DNA of 64,000 bases from Sulfuritalea sp. (GCA_016712985.1 JADJQA010000010.1:107738-171737), one strand, 5' to 3'; numbered from the stretch's first letter, positions 17,530-26,821 are shown. Numbers and translations: made by a program. Notes: a model not told the origin generated them from the sequence alone.

Positions 17530-18240
17530 ATGGCAGGCACACTCTGGCTAATACCGGTCGCCCTTGGCGACACCCCCTGGGAACTCGACCTGCCGGCCGC
17601 CACCCGCGCAGCCGCCTGTCGGCTGCGCCATTTTGTCGTCGAAAACGCCAGGACGGCGCGTGCCGAGCTGAAGCGCATCGTTCATCCGCTACCCATGCGT
17701 GAACTGGCGATCGAACAGTTGCCCGCGAAGCCAGCCGCCGCAGACATCGAGCGCCTGCTGGCGCCCCTGCACGCCGGCCACGATCTCGGCTTGATGTCCG
17801 AAGCCGGCTGCCCGGCGGTGGCCGATCCCGGCGCCTTGCTGGTGCGCCGCGCTCATCAACTTGGCATCACCGTCAAGCCGTTGGTGGGTCCCTCCTCGCT
17901 GCTGCTGGCGTTGATGGCCTCCGGGCTTGACGGACAGCGTTTCGCCTTCCACGGCTACCTGCCGGCACGCGAACCCGAGCGCAGCCGTCGCATCGCAGAG
18001 ATCGACAAGGAATCGGCGCGCCTGAAACAAACCCAGATGTTCATCGAAACGCCCTACCGGAATCCCGCATTGTTCGCAGCCCTGCTGCTGAGCTGCCGGC
18101 CGCGCACCTGGCTCTGCCTGGCGACCGACCTGACGCTGCCGAGCGAACAGATCGCCACACGTCGCATTGCGGACTGGAAAGCCGCCGCGGCGCCGGAGAT
18201 CGACAAGCGTCCCACGGTATTTCTGCTCCTGGCTGAGTAA
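17530..18240 (+). CDS. Tetrapyrrole-methylase-fold SAM methyltransferase
   Basis: 236 residues. The TP-methylase fold shows an N-terminal LWLIPVALGD strand, the G-L-M-S-E-A-G-C-P-A-V-A-D-P-G loop (SAM-binding in the RsmI/YraL family), PLVGPSSLLLALMASG and IETPYRN. It is related to RsmI (16S rRNA C1402 methylation) but shorter. The exact substrate is uncertain. It lies downstream of maf across repeat A. Confidence 0.85.
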   Translation: MAGTLWLIPVALGDTPWELDLPAATRAAACRLRHFVVENARTARAELKRIVHPLPMRELAIEQLPAKPAAADIERLLAPLHAGHDLGLMSEAGCPAVADPGALLVRRAHQLGITVKPLVGPSSLLLALMASGLDGQRFAFHGYLPAREPERSRRIAEIDKESARLKQTQMFIETPYRNPALFAALLLSCRPRTWLCLATDLTLPSEQIATRRIADWKAAAAPEIDKRPTVFLLLAE

Positions 18241-18341
18241 CATGCCGCTGCCGCCCCAGGTCCGCCTGCATCAGATTGTCGACCGGGATTCGCCGCAACG
18301 GAACGCCAGCCTGCGCCGGGAACAGGCCACCGGGCAGGAAA

Positions 18342-19406
18342 TCAGCAACGCACCGTCACCTGAGCCGGCCCGGACTGCATGTGCCCGATCACTGCTGCCG
18401 CCGCGAAGCCTTCAGCCCGGAACACTTCCAGCACCGCGTCCGCTGCCACGGGCTCGCAGGCCACCAGCAGGCCGCCGCTGGTTTGCGGATCGGTCAGCAG
18501 GGCGCGCTGCATGGTGGTAATCGCGGCGTCCAGCGCGACGTCGTCGCCGTAAGCCGTCCAGTTGCGCGCCGAGGCCCCGGTGATGTATCCGGCCGTGGCC
18601 AGGCGCGCCACGTCAGTCAGAAGGGGAATTGCCGCCATGTCGAGAACCGCGGAAAGCTTTGCCCCGCGGCAGATCTCCAGCAGGTGGCCCAACAGGCCGA
18701 AACCCGTGACATCGGTCAGGGCATGCACCGCATCGAGATGCGCGAGCCGCCGACCGGGCGTATTGAGCTGGGTGGTGCTGGCGATCATGGCCGCATAGCC
18801 GGCGGCATCCAGCGCCCCCTTCTTCAGCGCCGCCGACAGCACGCCGACGCCCAGCGGCTTGCCCAGGATCAGCACATCGCCCGGCCGCGCCCCGGCATTG
18901 GTCTTTACCCTGGCGGGATGCACCAGACCCATCACCACAAGGCCATAGATCGGTTCGACGGAATCGATGGTGTGGCCGCCGGCGATCGGTATGCCGGCCG
19001 CGGCGCAAACGCTCTCGCCGCCCTCGAGGATTTTGCCGATGACCTCCAGCGGCAGCTTGTCGATCGGCATCCCGACCAGGGCCAGCGCCATGATCGGCGT
19101 GCCGCCCATCGCATACACGTCGCTGATCGCATTGGTCGCGGCGATCCGGCCGAAATCCCTGGGGTCATCGACGATGGGCATGAAGAAATCGGTCGTGGCG
19201 ATCAGCGCCTGTTCGTCGTTGAGGCGATATACCGCCGCGTCGTCGGCCGTTTCGATGCCGACCATCAGTTCCTTGGGCACCGGAAAGTTGCGGACGCCGC
19301 GCAGGATTTCCGACAGCACGCCGGGAGCGACCTTGCAGCCACAGCCCCCGCCATGACTGAACGAGGTCAGCCGAATCGGACTGACGGGAAGATTTGCGGA
19401 GTTCAT
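18342..19406 (-). CDS. selD: Selenide, water dikinase
   Basis: 354 residues. The glycine-rich N-terminus has SHGGGCGCKV with the catalytic Cys22 (Cys, not selenocysteine) and Lys25. AIR-synthase-like halves follow (TTDFFMPIVDDP; TDVTGFGLLGH; DPQTSGGLL). It makes selenophosphate from selenide and ATP. Its start overlaps the stop of a senB-like gene (ATGA). That pairing suggests a role in selenoneine-type selenosugar synthesis (SenC-like), not only selenoprotein or selenouridine formation. No selA, selB or mnmH is in the window. Confidence 0.95.
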   Translation of the reverse strand: MNSANLPVSPIRLTSFSHGGGCGCKVAPGVLSEILRGVRNFPVPKELMVGIETADDAAVYRLNDEQALIATTDFFMPIVDDPRDFGRIAATNAISDVYAMGGTPIMALALVGMPIDKLPLEVIGKILEGGESVCAAAGIPIAGGHTIDSVEPIYGLVVMGLVHPARVKTNAGARPGDVLILGKPLGVGVLSAALKKGALDAAGYAAMIASTTQLNTPGRRLAHLDAVHALTDVTGFGLLGHLLEICRGAKLSAVLDMAAIPLLTDVARLATAGYITGASARNWTAYGDDVALDAAITTMQRALLTDPQTSGGLLVACEPVAADAVLEVFRAEGFAAAAVIGHMQSGPAQVTVRC

Positions 19407-19711
19407 TGGCTCGACACCTTTGTCATTTCAACAAGACTACGGACGGCAGCGCATTCACGTGCCGGGGAGAACAAGGATACCCGCTCGACGCAGCATCGTG
19501 ACAAGGTCGCGTAGTAGCACGGCTCCTGCATCGCGGTCGAGATCAGGCCTGCCAGGCGTTCCGCATCACCCCCCGCAAACCAGCCTGGATAGTCCGCCCC
19601 GAGCATGCCCCGATTGCCCGCAATGTCGCTGCCCAGCACCGGCACCCCGCTGGTCACGGCCTCGATCAGGACGTTGGCGCCGCCCTCCATCAGCGAGGGA
19701 AGCCTTGCCTG
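19403..19711 (-). pseudogene. Selenosugar-synthase-like glycosyltransferase (SenB-like), 3' fragment
   Basis: About 100 residues of the C-terminal half of a GT-B glycosyltransferase: LPSLMEGGANVLIEAVTSG (the E-x7-E nucleotide-sugar motif), GSDIAGNRGMLG, DYPGWF. This pattern fits the TIGR04348/SenB family that forms selenosugars from selenophosphate and a UDP-sugar. The frame meets a stop at 19724-19726, and upstream sequence has no glycosyltransferase similarity, so about two thirds of the gene is missing. The end is intact and overlaps the selD start. The break is at or near the edge of the decayed island. Confidence 0.75.
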
Positions 19712-20244
19712 ACTACCTGAACGTCAGCCTCCGCGCCCTGCGGGTTTTGGTGTCCATCGGTACCTACGACCGCAAAGCAGCGGGAGCCGGCACTGCCGGG
19801 GTTGAAATCACGAGGTTCTGAGCGGCGGCTTACTGAGTCAACTCGCCGTTCCAAGGAGTAGGGCTTTGTTCATTCAGATGGCGGAACGCTCACGGCCATC
19901 AACAGCCAATCACAATGGTGCGAATGCCATTGAGGTCGGCTTCACCAGCCATCCTCCGGCCCATTCAAGCGGCGTCACCCCTTTGTTCACATGGACTTCG
20001 GCAATGCAGCGGAAGCCGTGGGTAGCCTTGCCTAAGCCGGTTTCCGCACCCGGCCACGGCCTGCCACTGGCTTTCCTTGGTCTTGAAGGGTTTCCGTCGC
20101 GCCCCTGACCTAAAGGGTTCGCTTCTAGCCAGTTAGGCCAACGGCTGTTTGGTATCGGGCCACTACTCCTGACACTATTGACAGCTAATTTACGTACTGC
20201 TAAGCTGCGCACAGCAACTACCTAAATAACTATTGGAGCCAGCC

Positions 20245-20704
20245 ATGCCTCATATTGCTATCCCCATCGACTCGGAAATCATTGGTGAGATGTTTCTGCG
20301 AGCCGGGCCAAACGCAGACATAACCGACTGGATTCAGAACGTCGTGCGTGATTACTTAGATCGAACAGCTGATGGTGGTCTGATGCCTATTATGCCTACC
20401 GCGAATCTCAGGCCGACTCAAAGAATTTTGTCGAAGAATTTGGTGACCCCAAGGGCGGCTACCACTGGACACCTTTATTTCTACCAAATGGAACACTAAT
20501 CCGCATGGAATATAAGAAAGAAATTCACAGGCCACGTAAACAATAAGATTGATTCAAGGGGGAGAACTATTCACCGTCCGAGTTGGCTCGCACCATCGCC
20601 GCGGGTACGAAACCGGAATGCTTGCGGGATTTGTTGATAAAGCGCCCAGGAAAGGATGCGGCCGGTGCCTGGCCGATGACCTGCGCCGTCGTCTGCCAAA
20701 GTGA
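20245..20704 (+). pseudogene. Multi-frameshifted small island gene
   Basis: It starts at the ATG at 20245 (ribosome site TTGGAGCC) and reads MPHIAIPIDSEIIGEMF for about 43 codons. It then needs frame changes near 20375, about 20530 and about 20600 to continue as SDAYYAYRESQADSKNF, HWTPLFLPNGTLIRMEYK, GENYSPSELARTIAAGT and ADDLRRRLPK. The combined order (L-F-L-P-x-G-T, then Y-S-P-S-x-L-A-R-T-I-A-x-G-T) is that of one small protein of about 150 residues I have seen as a hypothetical in mobile regions. It may be a RAMA-like DNA-associated module (low confidence). Either a decayed gene or clustered sequencing indels. Confidence 0.5.
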
Positions 20705-20850
20705 GCACGTAATGAAGTACCTTACATGCCAGAGGGGCACACGGCGCTGCATTCCACCGCTGGTTGACCAGTGGCTGGATGAGTTGGCGAAGTGGGCATG
20801 ACGGGCATGGCGGCGTACTTCGGTATTTCAGCCGTACCAGCATTCGGGCC

Positions 20851-20982
20851 ATGGAACGAGAATTTGGCAGCGCGCCAATTCGCAAGATGGCCGATTATCT
20901 TCACGCTTACAAGGTTGAAAGTAGCCACGACGGGCGCGTTATCACCATCGGGCATCGGACAAAACACATAATTAGGAGGTGA
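20851..20982 (+). CDS. Short hypothetical protein
   Basis: 43 codons from the ATG at 20851 to the TGA at 20980-20982, giving a basic product (EREFGSAPIRKMADYLHAYK, ending G-H-R-T-K-H-I-I-R-R). No family is recognised. The end sits in the ribosome site (AGGAGGTGA) of the next gene, suggesting co-translation. It could be the last part of a longer broken gene. Confidence 0.3.
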   Translation: MEREFGSAPIRKMADYLHAYKVESSHDGRVITIGHRTKHIIRR

Positions 20983-20987
20983 CACTC

Positions 20988-21332
20988 ATGACTCCGACAT
21001 CATTGAATGCGGAACAAATTGTTTCCGCAGCGTTCACCAGTCTTGTTTCGGCGCTTGACCACTTCGCAGACGATATCAAACTTGAATGTGCGGAGGCGAC
21101 CATGGATGGACTGCTTGAACGGTCTGCAAAGTTGCTCGAATTAAGCAAGGATTTGCAGGCATTTCGTGTGGAAGTAAAAACCCTGGCGATGCGCTGGCCG
21201 AAAGCGGTGCTACGCATACCGACCACCCCGCCGGATAGACGCAAGAGTCCAAAGGTTGAGGCTAATGGGAAGATTGTCCATCACCACAAATCCGCAGACG
21301 AAGCTACGCGTGACGATCGCGGGCCACGCTAA
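20988..21332 (+). CDS. Hypothetical protein, island-encoded
   Basis: 114 residues from the ATG at 20988, which has a very strong ribosome site (AGGAGGTGACACTC). An ATG at 20979 is also in frame. The product is helical (LNAEQIVSAAFTSLVSALDHF, LLERSAKLLELSKDLQAF) with a basic tail. No known domain. The ribosome site makes it the most convincing intact gene of the island. Confidence 0.5.
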   Translation: MTPTSLNAEQIVSAAFTSLVSALDHFADDIKLECAEATMDGLLERSAKLLELSKDLQAFRVEVKTLAMRWPKAVLRIPTTPPDRRKSPKVEANGKIVHHHKSADEATRDDRGPR

Positions 21333-21579
21333 TGCCCGAAACAGTGTCAGAGGTTTTCTTCGGCCCTACAGCGCATGGGGTGGGGTCAGGTCGCCAAACT
21401 CGACAAGCGCCTTTCTGGCATCACACTTGTTTCACGACATCCGGCCACCGGCTACCAGAATCAAAAACTCAAGGACGGTTGGGCATTACTACCCAGCAAG
21501 CAATGTGGATATGAAACATATGCTCGAGGCAATTGGCGCTGAGTTGCAAATCCCAGTACGAGTTGATATTGATATATAG
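21265..21579 (+). pseudogene. Frameshifted small hypothetical gene
   Basis: It reads GRLSITTNPQTKLRVTIAGHA from 21265, then changes frame near 21330 (PETVSEVFFG), again near 21370 (RMGWGQVAKLDKRLSG, ITLVSRHPATGYQNQKLKDG) and again near 21480 (YYPASNVDMKHMLEAIGAEL). Together this looks like one protein of about 105 residues split by at least three indels. No family is recognised. Confidence 0.45.
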
Positions 21580-21966
21580 GCTCCACGGGTGCGCTACAAA
21601 CATCTTAGTGCTTCATTGCGGCCCCCCGCTGGGAATTTCCGACTGAAATTTGCGAACGGCTGATTCTCAAAACTCGGTTTGTGGCGGAACCAGCCATTGA
21701 CCATCAAACTGTCATCGGGCAGAGATGGGCACCGAGGAGCCAGCCGACCAGGCCGAGTCTGAACGGAAGGAATCTGAGTCGACCGGCCAGTGGCCGTACC
21801 CAGGTCATCAGGCCACTGAAAGTCTTTCGCAGCCATTTGACCTCAAGCACTTTACTGGGGAGGCGTCCGGCCGCGCGGACCCAGTTGGAACCTTAACCCA
21901 GCACATCCGCTACACCGGCTGCACACCACAAGCAAGAATCAATGACGCCATCCGGCGACATGATGT

Positions 21967-22278
21967 TCATGGATTCTGCAGCAGGAACAGCGCCGCAAAG
22001 CCGCAGCCGATCGTCAGCAGGGTATTGCGCCAGAGCGCGGCAACGATGATCGCCACCAGGCCGGCCCACAGTCGCGGATTGCCGCTGCCGAGCATGATCT
22101 CGCCTTGCACCAGCATCAGCTCCGGCGTCGTCAGGGCCGTCAGTGCCGCGATGGGTACGAAAGGCAGCAGCCGGCGAAACCACGAAGGAGGATGGTAGTG
22201 CCCTTCCGCCGCAATGAAGGAATAGCGGATGAAGAAAGTTATCAGGCCGCAGATCAGCAGAAGGCCCCAGAGGTTCAT
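21967..22278 (-). CDS. azlD: AzlD-type branched-chain amino acid exporter subunit
   Basis: 103 residues, hydrophobic, about four membrane helices, starting M-N-L-W-G-L-L-L-I-C-G-L-I-T-F-F-I-R-Y. AzlD is the small partner of AzlC in exporters of branched-chain amino acids or their analogues. It overlaps the azlC stop (ATGA). Its end borders the island, but the gene looks complete. Confidence 0.9.
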   Translation of the reverse strand: MNLWGLLLICGLITFFIRYSFIAAEGHYHPPSWFRRLLPFVPIAALTALTTPELMLVQGEIMLGSGNPRLWAGLVAIIVAALWRNTLLTIGCGFAALFLLQNP

Positions 22279-22970
22279 TTCGTTTTCCCTGTCAGCACGG
22301 CCCCGACGACGAGGCCGGCAAGCGCGGCGAGAAACAGGCCCAGTTTGTAAGGCAGAGCAGCGAGGGCGATCGCGGCGGCACCTGCCGCCAGCGCCGCCAT
22401 GAGAAGCGCGCGACTCTCGATCATCGGTACCACGATGGCGATGAAAGTCAGCGGCAGGGCGAAATCCAGCCCCAGATTCGGCGGCAGTCGCGCCCCGATC
22501 AACACCCCGGCCAAGGTCGACAACTGCCAGCCGGCCCACAAGCCGAAGCCGGAACCGAACAGGATCCAGTGCCGCATTGCCGACGGCGGTGTGTCGGGCT
22601 TGACGGCCATGAGGTGTGGAATCGCCGCGGCATAGGCTTCGTCGGTCAGCAGGTAGGCCAGCAGGATTTTCCAGCGCCGCGGCAGGTGCGCCAGGATCGG
22701 CGCGACCGAGGCGCTGTAGAGCGCATGGCGCAGATTCACCAGCCCCACCGCACCGGCGCTGAGCAGCAGCGGCGCGCCGGCGCCGACCAGTTGCGCCAGC
22801 AGGAACTGCGCCGAACCGGCAAACACGATGCTCGACATCGCCATCGCCGCCAGCGCCGGAATGCCACTTTGCAGGGCCACTAGGCCGTAGATCACACCAA
22901 ACGGAGCGACGCCCAGCAACAACGGCATGACCGAGCGCAGGCCGAGGGAAAACGCCTGGGTTCGTTTCAT
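22275..22970 (-). CDS. azlC: AzlC-type branched-chain amino acid exporter
   Basis: 231 residues from the ATG at 22970 (MKRTQAFSLGLRSVMPLLLG); the open frame extends upstream into the preceding transporter. It has family signatures GVAPFGVIYG, IVFAGSAQFLL and LRHALYSAS, with about seven membrane helices. It is the large subunit of the AzlCD exporter in the inner membrane. Confidence 0.93.
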   Translation of the reverse strand: MKRTQAFSLGLRSVMPLLLGVAPFGVIYGLVALQSGIPALAAMAMSSIVFAGSAQFLLAQLVGAGAPLLLSAGAVGLVNLRHALYSASVAPILAHLPRRWKILLAYLLTDEAYAAAIPHLMAVKPDTPPSAMRHWILFGSGFGLWAGWQLSTLAGVLIGARLPPNLGLDFALPLTFIAIVVPMIESRALLMAALAAGAAAIALAALPYKLGLFLAALAGLVVGAVLTGKTK

Positions 22971-22980
22971 CCTGAAAGGT

Positions 22981-24831
22981 TCATTTCTGCGCCGGTAGAT
23001 TGACCAGCACGATGCCACCCACCACCATCGCCGCGGCGACAACGAAGTGCAGGCTGGGCTGGTCGCCCATCAGCAACATGCCGAACAGCACGCCGAACAA
23101 GGGTGTCAGGAAGGAAAACACCAGCAAGCGGCCCGCAAGATAGCGCGTCAGCAGCCAGAACCACGCCAGATAGCTGAGGAAGGCCACGATCACGATCTGA
23201 TAGGCCATGGCCCAGAGAGTCGGCGCCGACAGCACGCCGATGCCGCGCTCGCCGACCAGCCACGAGAGCGGAAACATCACGGCGGCGGAGACCACAAGCT
23301 GATACAGCAACACCTTGGTCGCGGTCACCTTCGCCAGCGCGGTGGCGCGGATCAGTACCGTCGTCGCCGCCCAGAACAGCGCCGCCAGCACGCCAAAGGC
23401 ATCACCCAGCAGGCTGCCACCCGCGGCCTTGTCGATGAAGGCCGCCACCAACCCGGCAAAGGCCAGCAGCACGCCCGCCCACTGTCGCCATCCCATGCGT
23501 TCGCCCGGCACCAAAAAATGCAGGCCAAGCACCGTGAAACATGGTGCGGTGTACAGGAACACCACCATGCGCGATACCGTGGTGTGATCGACACCGACGA
23601 AGATGAAGACGAATTCGAGCCCGAACAGCAGTCCCGCCAGCAGGCCGGGCCGCAGCGAATTGTCCTTCGAGAACAAGACAACGCCCTGCCAGCGGGCCCA
23701 GCAGAACACCAGCAAGGCCGCGGCGCCGGAGCGCAATCCCGCCTGCATGATCGGACTGATGCCGGCGCTGGCGATCTTGATCGACACCTGCTGCATTCCC
23801 CAGATGGCGCACAGCAGCACCATCAGCGCGAAGGCCGCCGGTCCGGGAGCTATTCGGCTGTTGATCAGGGCGCTGGCCGGAATGGTCAATACCCAGGCCC
23901 AGACGATGCTGCCTGCCACGCCCCAGCGCACGTTGCTCGGCCCCTTGGAGGTGCCGACGCCGACGATGGCGCCGGTGATCGTATGCGTGGTGGACACGGG
24001 AATGCCCAGCGTGGTGGCCATGAACAAGGTAATCGCGCCGCCGGTCTCTGCGCAGAAGCCGCCCACCGGACGCAACTTGGTAATGCGCTGGCCCATGGTC
24101 TTGACGATGCGCCAGCCACCGAACATCGTGCCCAGGCCCATTGCGCTGTAGCAGGACACCACCACCCACATCGGCACCGGGTCGCCGGTATTCATGATGC
24201 CGGCCGCGAGCAGCAGCATCCAGATGATGCCGATGGTCTTTTGCGCATCGTTGCCGCCGTGACCGAGACTGTAGGCGGCCGCCGACACCAGCTGCAGGCG
24301 GCGAAAACTCTTGTCCACCCTGCGCGGCGTACTCCGGTTGCACAGCCAGGACACCGCCACCATCAGTGTGCCGCCGAGAATGAAGCCGAGCAGCGGGGCG
24401 ATCAGGATGAAAGCGACCACCTTGCCGATACCGGCCCAGACCAGGGAGCCGGGACCCGCCTTGGCCAACGCGGCTCCAGCCAGTCCGCCGATCAACGCGT
24501 GCGATGAGCTCGAAGGAATGCCGTAGTACCAGGTAATGATGTTCCAGGCGATGGCGCCGATCAAGGCGCCGAACACCACGTAGTGGTCGACGATGGCCGG
24601 ATCGATGGTGCCCTTGCCGATGGTGCTGGCCACCTTGAGCTGGAACACCGCTATCGCCGCGACGTTGAAGAAGGCCGCCCAGGCCACTGCCTGCTGCGGT
24701 TTCAACACGCCTGTCGAAACCACCGTGGCGATGGAGTTCGCCGCGTCGTGAAAGCCGTTCATGAAATCGAAGGCCAGCGCCAGCAGCACCAGCACCACGA
24801 TTACCGTCAGGCTCATCTCGACCGCTTGCAT
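22981..24831 (-). CDS. PiT phosphate transporter fused to EamA/DMT transporter
   Basis: 616 residues in one frame. Residues 1-322 are a short-type PiT permease with the duplicated signatures GFHDAANSIA and GGNDAQKTIG plus IPSSSSHALIG and PVSTTHTITG. It stops at VLTIPASALI, where PiT proteins normally have one more short hydrophobic end. At about residue 323 the sequence passes directly into a complete EamA-type transporter (FALMVLLCAIWGMQQVSIK, then ten helices, ending at the stop). Neither half lacks core motifs. The upstream DUF47 gene is the normal partner of the PiT half. True fusion by deletion of a PiT stop and intergenic DNA, or an assembly join, cannot be told apart here. Confidence 0.85.
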   Translation of the reverse strand: MQAVEMSLTVIVVLVLLALAFDFMNGFHDAANSIATVVSTGVLKPQQAVAWAAFFNVAAIAVFQLKVASTIGKGTIDPAIVDHYVVFGALIGAIAWNIITWYYGIPSSSSHALIGGLAGAALAKAGPGSLVWAGIGKVVAFILIAPLLGFILGGTLMVAVSWLCNRSTPRRVDKSFRRLQLVSAAAYSLGHGGNDAQKTIGIIWMLLLAAGIMNTGDPVPMWVVVSCYSAMGLGTMFGGWRIVKTMGQRITKLRPVGGFCAETGGAITLFMATTLGIPVSTTHTITGAIVGVGTSKGPSNVRWGVAGSIVWAWVLTIPASALINSRIAPGPAAFALMVLLCAIWGMQQVSIKIASAGISPIMQAGLRSGAAALLVFCWARWQGVVLFSKDNSLRPGLLAGLLFGLEFVFIFVGVDHTTVSRMVVFLYTAPCFTVLGLHFLVPGERMGWRQWAGVLLAFAGLVAAFIDKAAGGSLLGDAFGVLAALFWAATTVLIRATALAKVTATKVLLYQLVVSAAVMFPLSWLVGERGIGVLSAPTLWAMAYQIVIVAFLSYLAWFWLLTRYLAGRLLVFSFLTPLFGVLFGMLLMGDQPSLHFVVAAAMVVGGIVLVNLPAQK

Positions 24832-24840
24832 GACGAGCGT

Positions 24841-25479
24841 TCAGGAGTTCTCGAGGATTATGCCCTCGATGACGTTGGCCACGTCCTCGCAACGATCCGT
24901 CACCGACTCGAGCAGCTCGTAGATGCCCTTCATCTTGATCAACAGGCGTACGTCCGGCTCTTCACGGAACAGCTTGGTAATGCCGGTACGCATCGCGCGG
25001 TCGGCATCGGACTCGAGCTGGTCGATTTCGCGGCACAGCTTTAGCATGGCCGGCGCATTGTCCATCTTGTGCAGCAGGATCACTGCGGATCTCACCCGCT
25101 CGCAACTGGAAGCAACGATATCCGAGAGCTGCCTCGCTTCCGGCGTCAACTGGCGGATGTCATAGAGGTACATGGCCTCGGCGAAATCCTGGATCAGGTC
25201 GAGGATATCGTCCATGCGCATGATCAACTGGTGGATCTCGTCGCGATCCAGCGGCGTGTTGAACGACGTATGCAGCAGCGCAATGGTTTCGTGGGTGATC
25301 TTGTCCGCCGTGGTCTCGATCTCGTCGATGGCCTGGACATGCTGTGCCAGCACATCGGCGCCCTTCTCCAGGTCACCCACCAGGGCCACCAGTTGTCGTC
25401 CGCCCTTGACGATCAGGTCGGCATGGGCAGCGAACAAATCGAAGAACTTGGCCTCTCTGGGCATCAATCGGGAGAACAT
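24841..25479 (-). CDS. DUF47/PhoU-like phosphate transport accessory protein
   Basis: 212 residues from the ATG at 25479 (MFSRLMPREAKFFDLF). The all-helical PhoU-like DUF47 fold has the conserved IVKGGRQL, EIETTADKITHE, RMDDILDLI and SVTDRCEDVANVIEGI segments. DUF47 proteins are encoded next to PiT permeases and are thought to regulate them. It is 9 bases upstream of the PiT fusion. Confidence 0.92.
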   Translation of the reverse strand: MFSRLMPREAKFFDLFAAHADLIVKGGRQLVALVGDLEKGADVLAQHVQAIDEIETTADKITHETIALLHTSFNTPLDRDEIHQLIMRMDDILDLIQDFAEAMYLYDIRQLTPEARQLSDIVASSCERVRSAVILLHKMDNAPAMLKLCREIDQLESDADRAMRTGITKLFREEPDVRLLIKMKGIYELLESVTDRCEDVANVIEGIILENS

Positions 25480-25601
25480 CGGAAACCGCCGTCGGCAATA
25501 TAACAATTAAATTTTATCAGCTTGTCGCGGTGGGCCCGGCCTCCGGCCAACTGGTAGAATTCCGTTCCGCCGCTTCCGCGGGTTTTCGGCCTTATCCCTC
25601 C

Positions 25602-26774
25602 ATGAAACGCAACCGCCTTCCGCGCCGCGCCCGCCAGACGCCCGACTCCGAACTTCTCACCCGTCTCGCGACACGGCTCAGCCAGTCTTCCAACCGGATC
25701 GAGGATGCCTTCTGGGAAACCCGCCTGGCCGCCCACATCGACCGCCTGCTGGCCGACAACGCCGAGGAAACCCTGGTCGCGGTGCTCGACCACCTCTACA
25801 GCGGCGGTTCGCGCGCCTATGACGAACTGGCCGACATGGTCGAGTCCTGTGCCGAAACACGGCGCGCCGCGGGCGACAGCGGCCTCGACGTGGTGATGAT
25901 CGCCGCACCGCTGCTGGCCTGGTCGCGCTTCCAGATACCGTCGGGCAGCATTTCGGCGACGCAACTCGACGCGGTGCGGGTTCATCTGCAGGCGCATGTG
26001 CTGGCCGCCGACACCCGGCTCGGTCTCGCTGACATCCTCTACAGCCCCGACCAGTTGCCGCAAAACTACGTCGACACCGCACAGTTGGCTGAAAGGCTGG
26101 CCAAGGCCGCGCTCCATGGTCGCAACCTGAAAATCGACGCGACGCAGCTTTCGGAAACCATGAGCTTCCTCTCCGATACCCGCTACCTGCTGGGCGCCGT
26201 CGCCGCACCGCGCGGTGCGGCGATGTTCCGCTGGCAGGAAGACGATGGCGACCCGGCGGAATCCTTTCGCCAGTGGGCGCTGCAAGGCGGCGATGCGCTG
26301 CGCCCGCTGCTGCCCGCCTGCGCCCTCGAATTCCTGCCGGTGCTGGCCTACCATGCCGCGGTACGCGATGCTGACCGCGCCTCGCGGCCCTGGTCGCTAA
26401 GATCCGCGGTAGCCTTCCTGCAGACGGTGCTGAACCAGCCCGCGGGCGAGCTGAGCGCCGTAGTGGCGCCCTTCCATGATCGCCAGCTCGAGGAATTTCG
26501 TATCGGCTTCACCCAGCGCGGCCGCAGCGACGTGCTCCATGGCGTAGTCTGGCCGCTGCTCGAACACGAGGATGAAAACCATGAAGCCCCGGCGCAGATC
26601 GAAACCACGCTGCGCGAGGCCGGTATCACCAGCGTGCTGATGCTCGACCAGCGCTTCCCGCTGGAGTTCTGCGACGACTGCGGCGCGCCGCTCTATCCGA
26701 ATCCCGAAGGTGAACCGGTGCACGCGGAACTGCCCGAGGAACAGGCGGAAACCGCGCCACGACACCTGCACTGA
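25602..26774 (+). CDS. DUF2863 family protein
   Basis: 390 residues from the ATG at 25602; upstream extension is possible but has no ribosome site. It begins with a very basic leader (MKRNRLPRRARQTPDS). It has the DUF2863 sequence pattern (YDELADMVESCAETRR, PLLAWSRFQIPSG, ending LEFCDDCGAPLYPNPEGEP with a C-D-D-C pair). Known mainly from Betaproteobacteria, with unknown function. The C-x-x-C near the end may bind metal (inference). Confidence 0.85.
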   Translation: MKRNRLPRRARQTPDSELLTRLATRLSQSSNRIEDAFWETRLAAHIDRLLADNAEETLVAVLDHLYSGGSRAYDELADMVESCAETRRAAGDSGLDVVMIAAPLLAWSRFQIPSGSISATQLDAVRVHLQAHVLAADTRLGLADILYSPDQLPQNYVDTAQLAERLAKAALHGRNLKIDATQLSETMSFLSDTRYLLGAVAAPRGAAMFRWQEDDGDPAESFRQWALQGGDALRPLLPACALEFLPVLAYHAAVRDADRASRPWSLRSAVAFLQTVLNQPAGELSAVVAPFHDRQLEEFRIGFTQRGRSDVLHGVVWPLLEHEDENHEAPAQIETTLREAGITSVLMLDQRFPLEFCDDCGAPLYPNPEGEPVHAELPEEQAETAPRHLH

Positions 26775-26821
26775 AAAGTACCGAAGGATGCGGCGCGCTG
26801 GCGCCGGCGACACGCCGAACC

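Larger units (their letters stand above)
19712..21960. other. AT-richer decayed genomic island
   Basis: This stretch has clearly lower G+C than its flanks (near 50% by eye in 20221-21600, against about 64%). It contains only short or broken frames and separates senB from azlD. From 19712 to 20220 and from 21595 to 21960 I see no gene; several 60-100 codon frames exist on both strands without family features. The middle part holds the four small genes or remnants listed separately. No integrase, transposase or tRNA end was found. Confidence 0.6.

Noticed and set aside
18342..19406. Selenocysteine-containing SelD
   Set aside because: The active-site position is an ordinary Cys codon with no in-frame TGA.
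23047..24507. 486-codon open frame on + opposite the PiT-EamA gene
   Set aside because: Gln/His/Ala-rich antisense shadow without family features; the minus strand encodes clear transporters.
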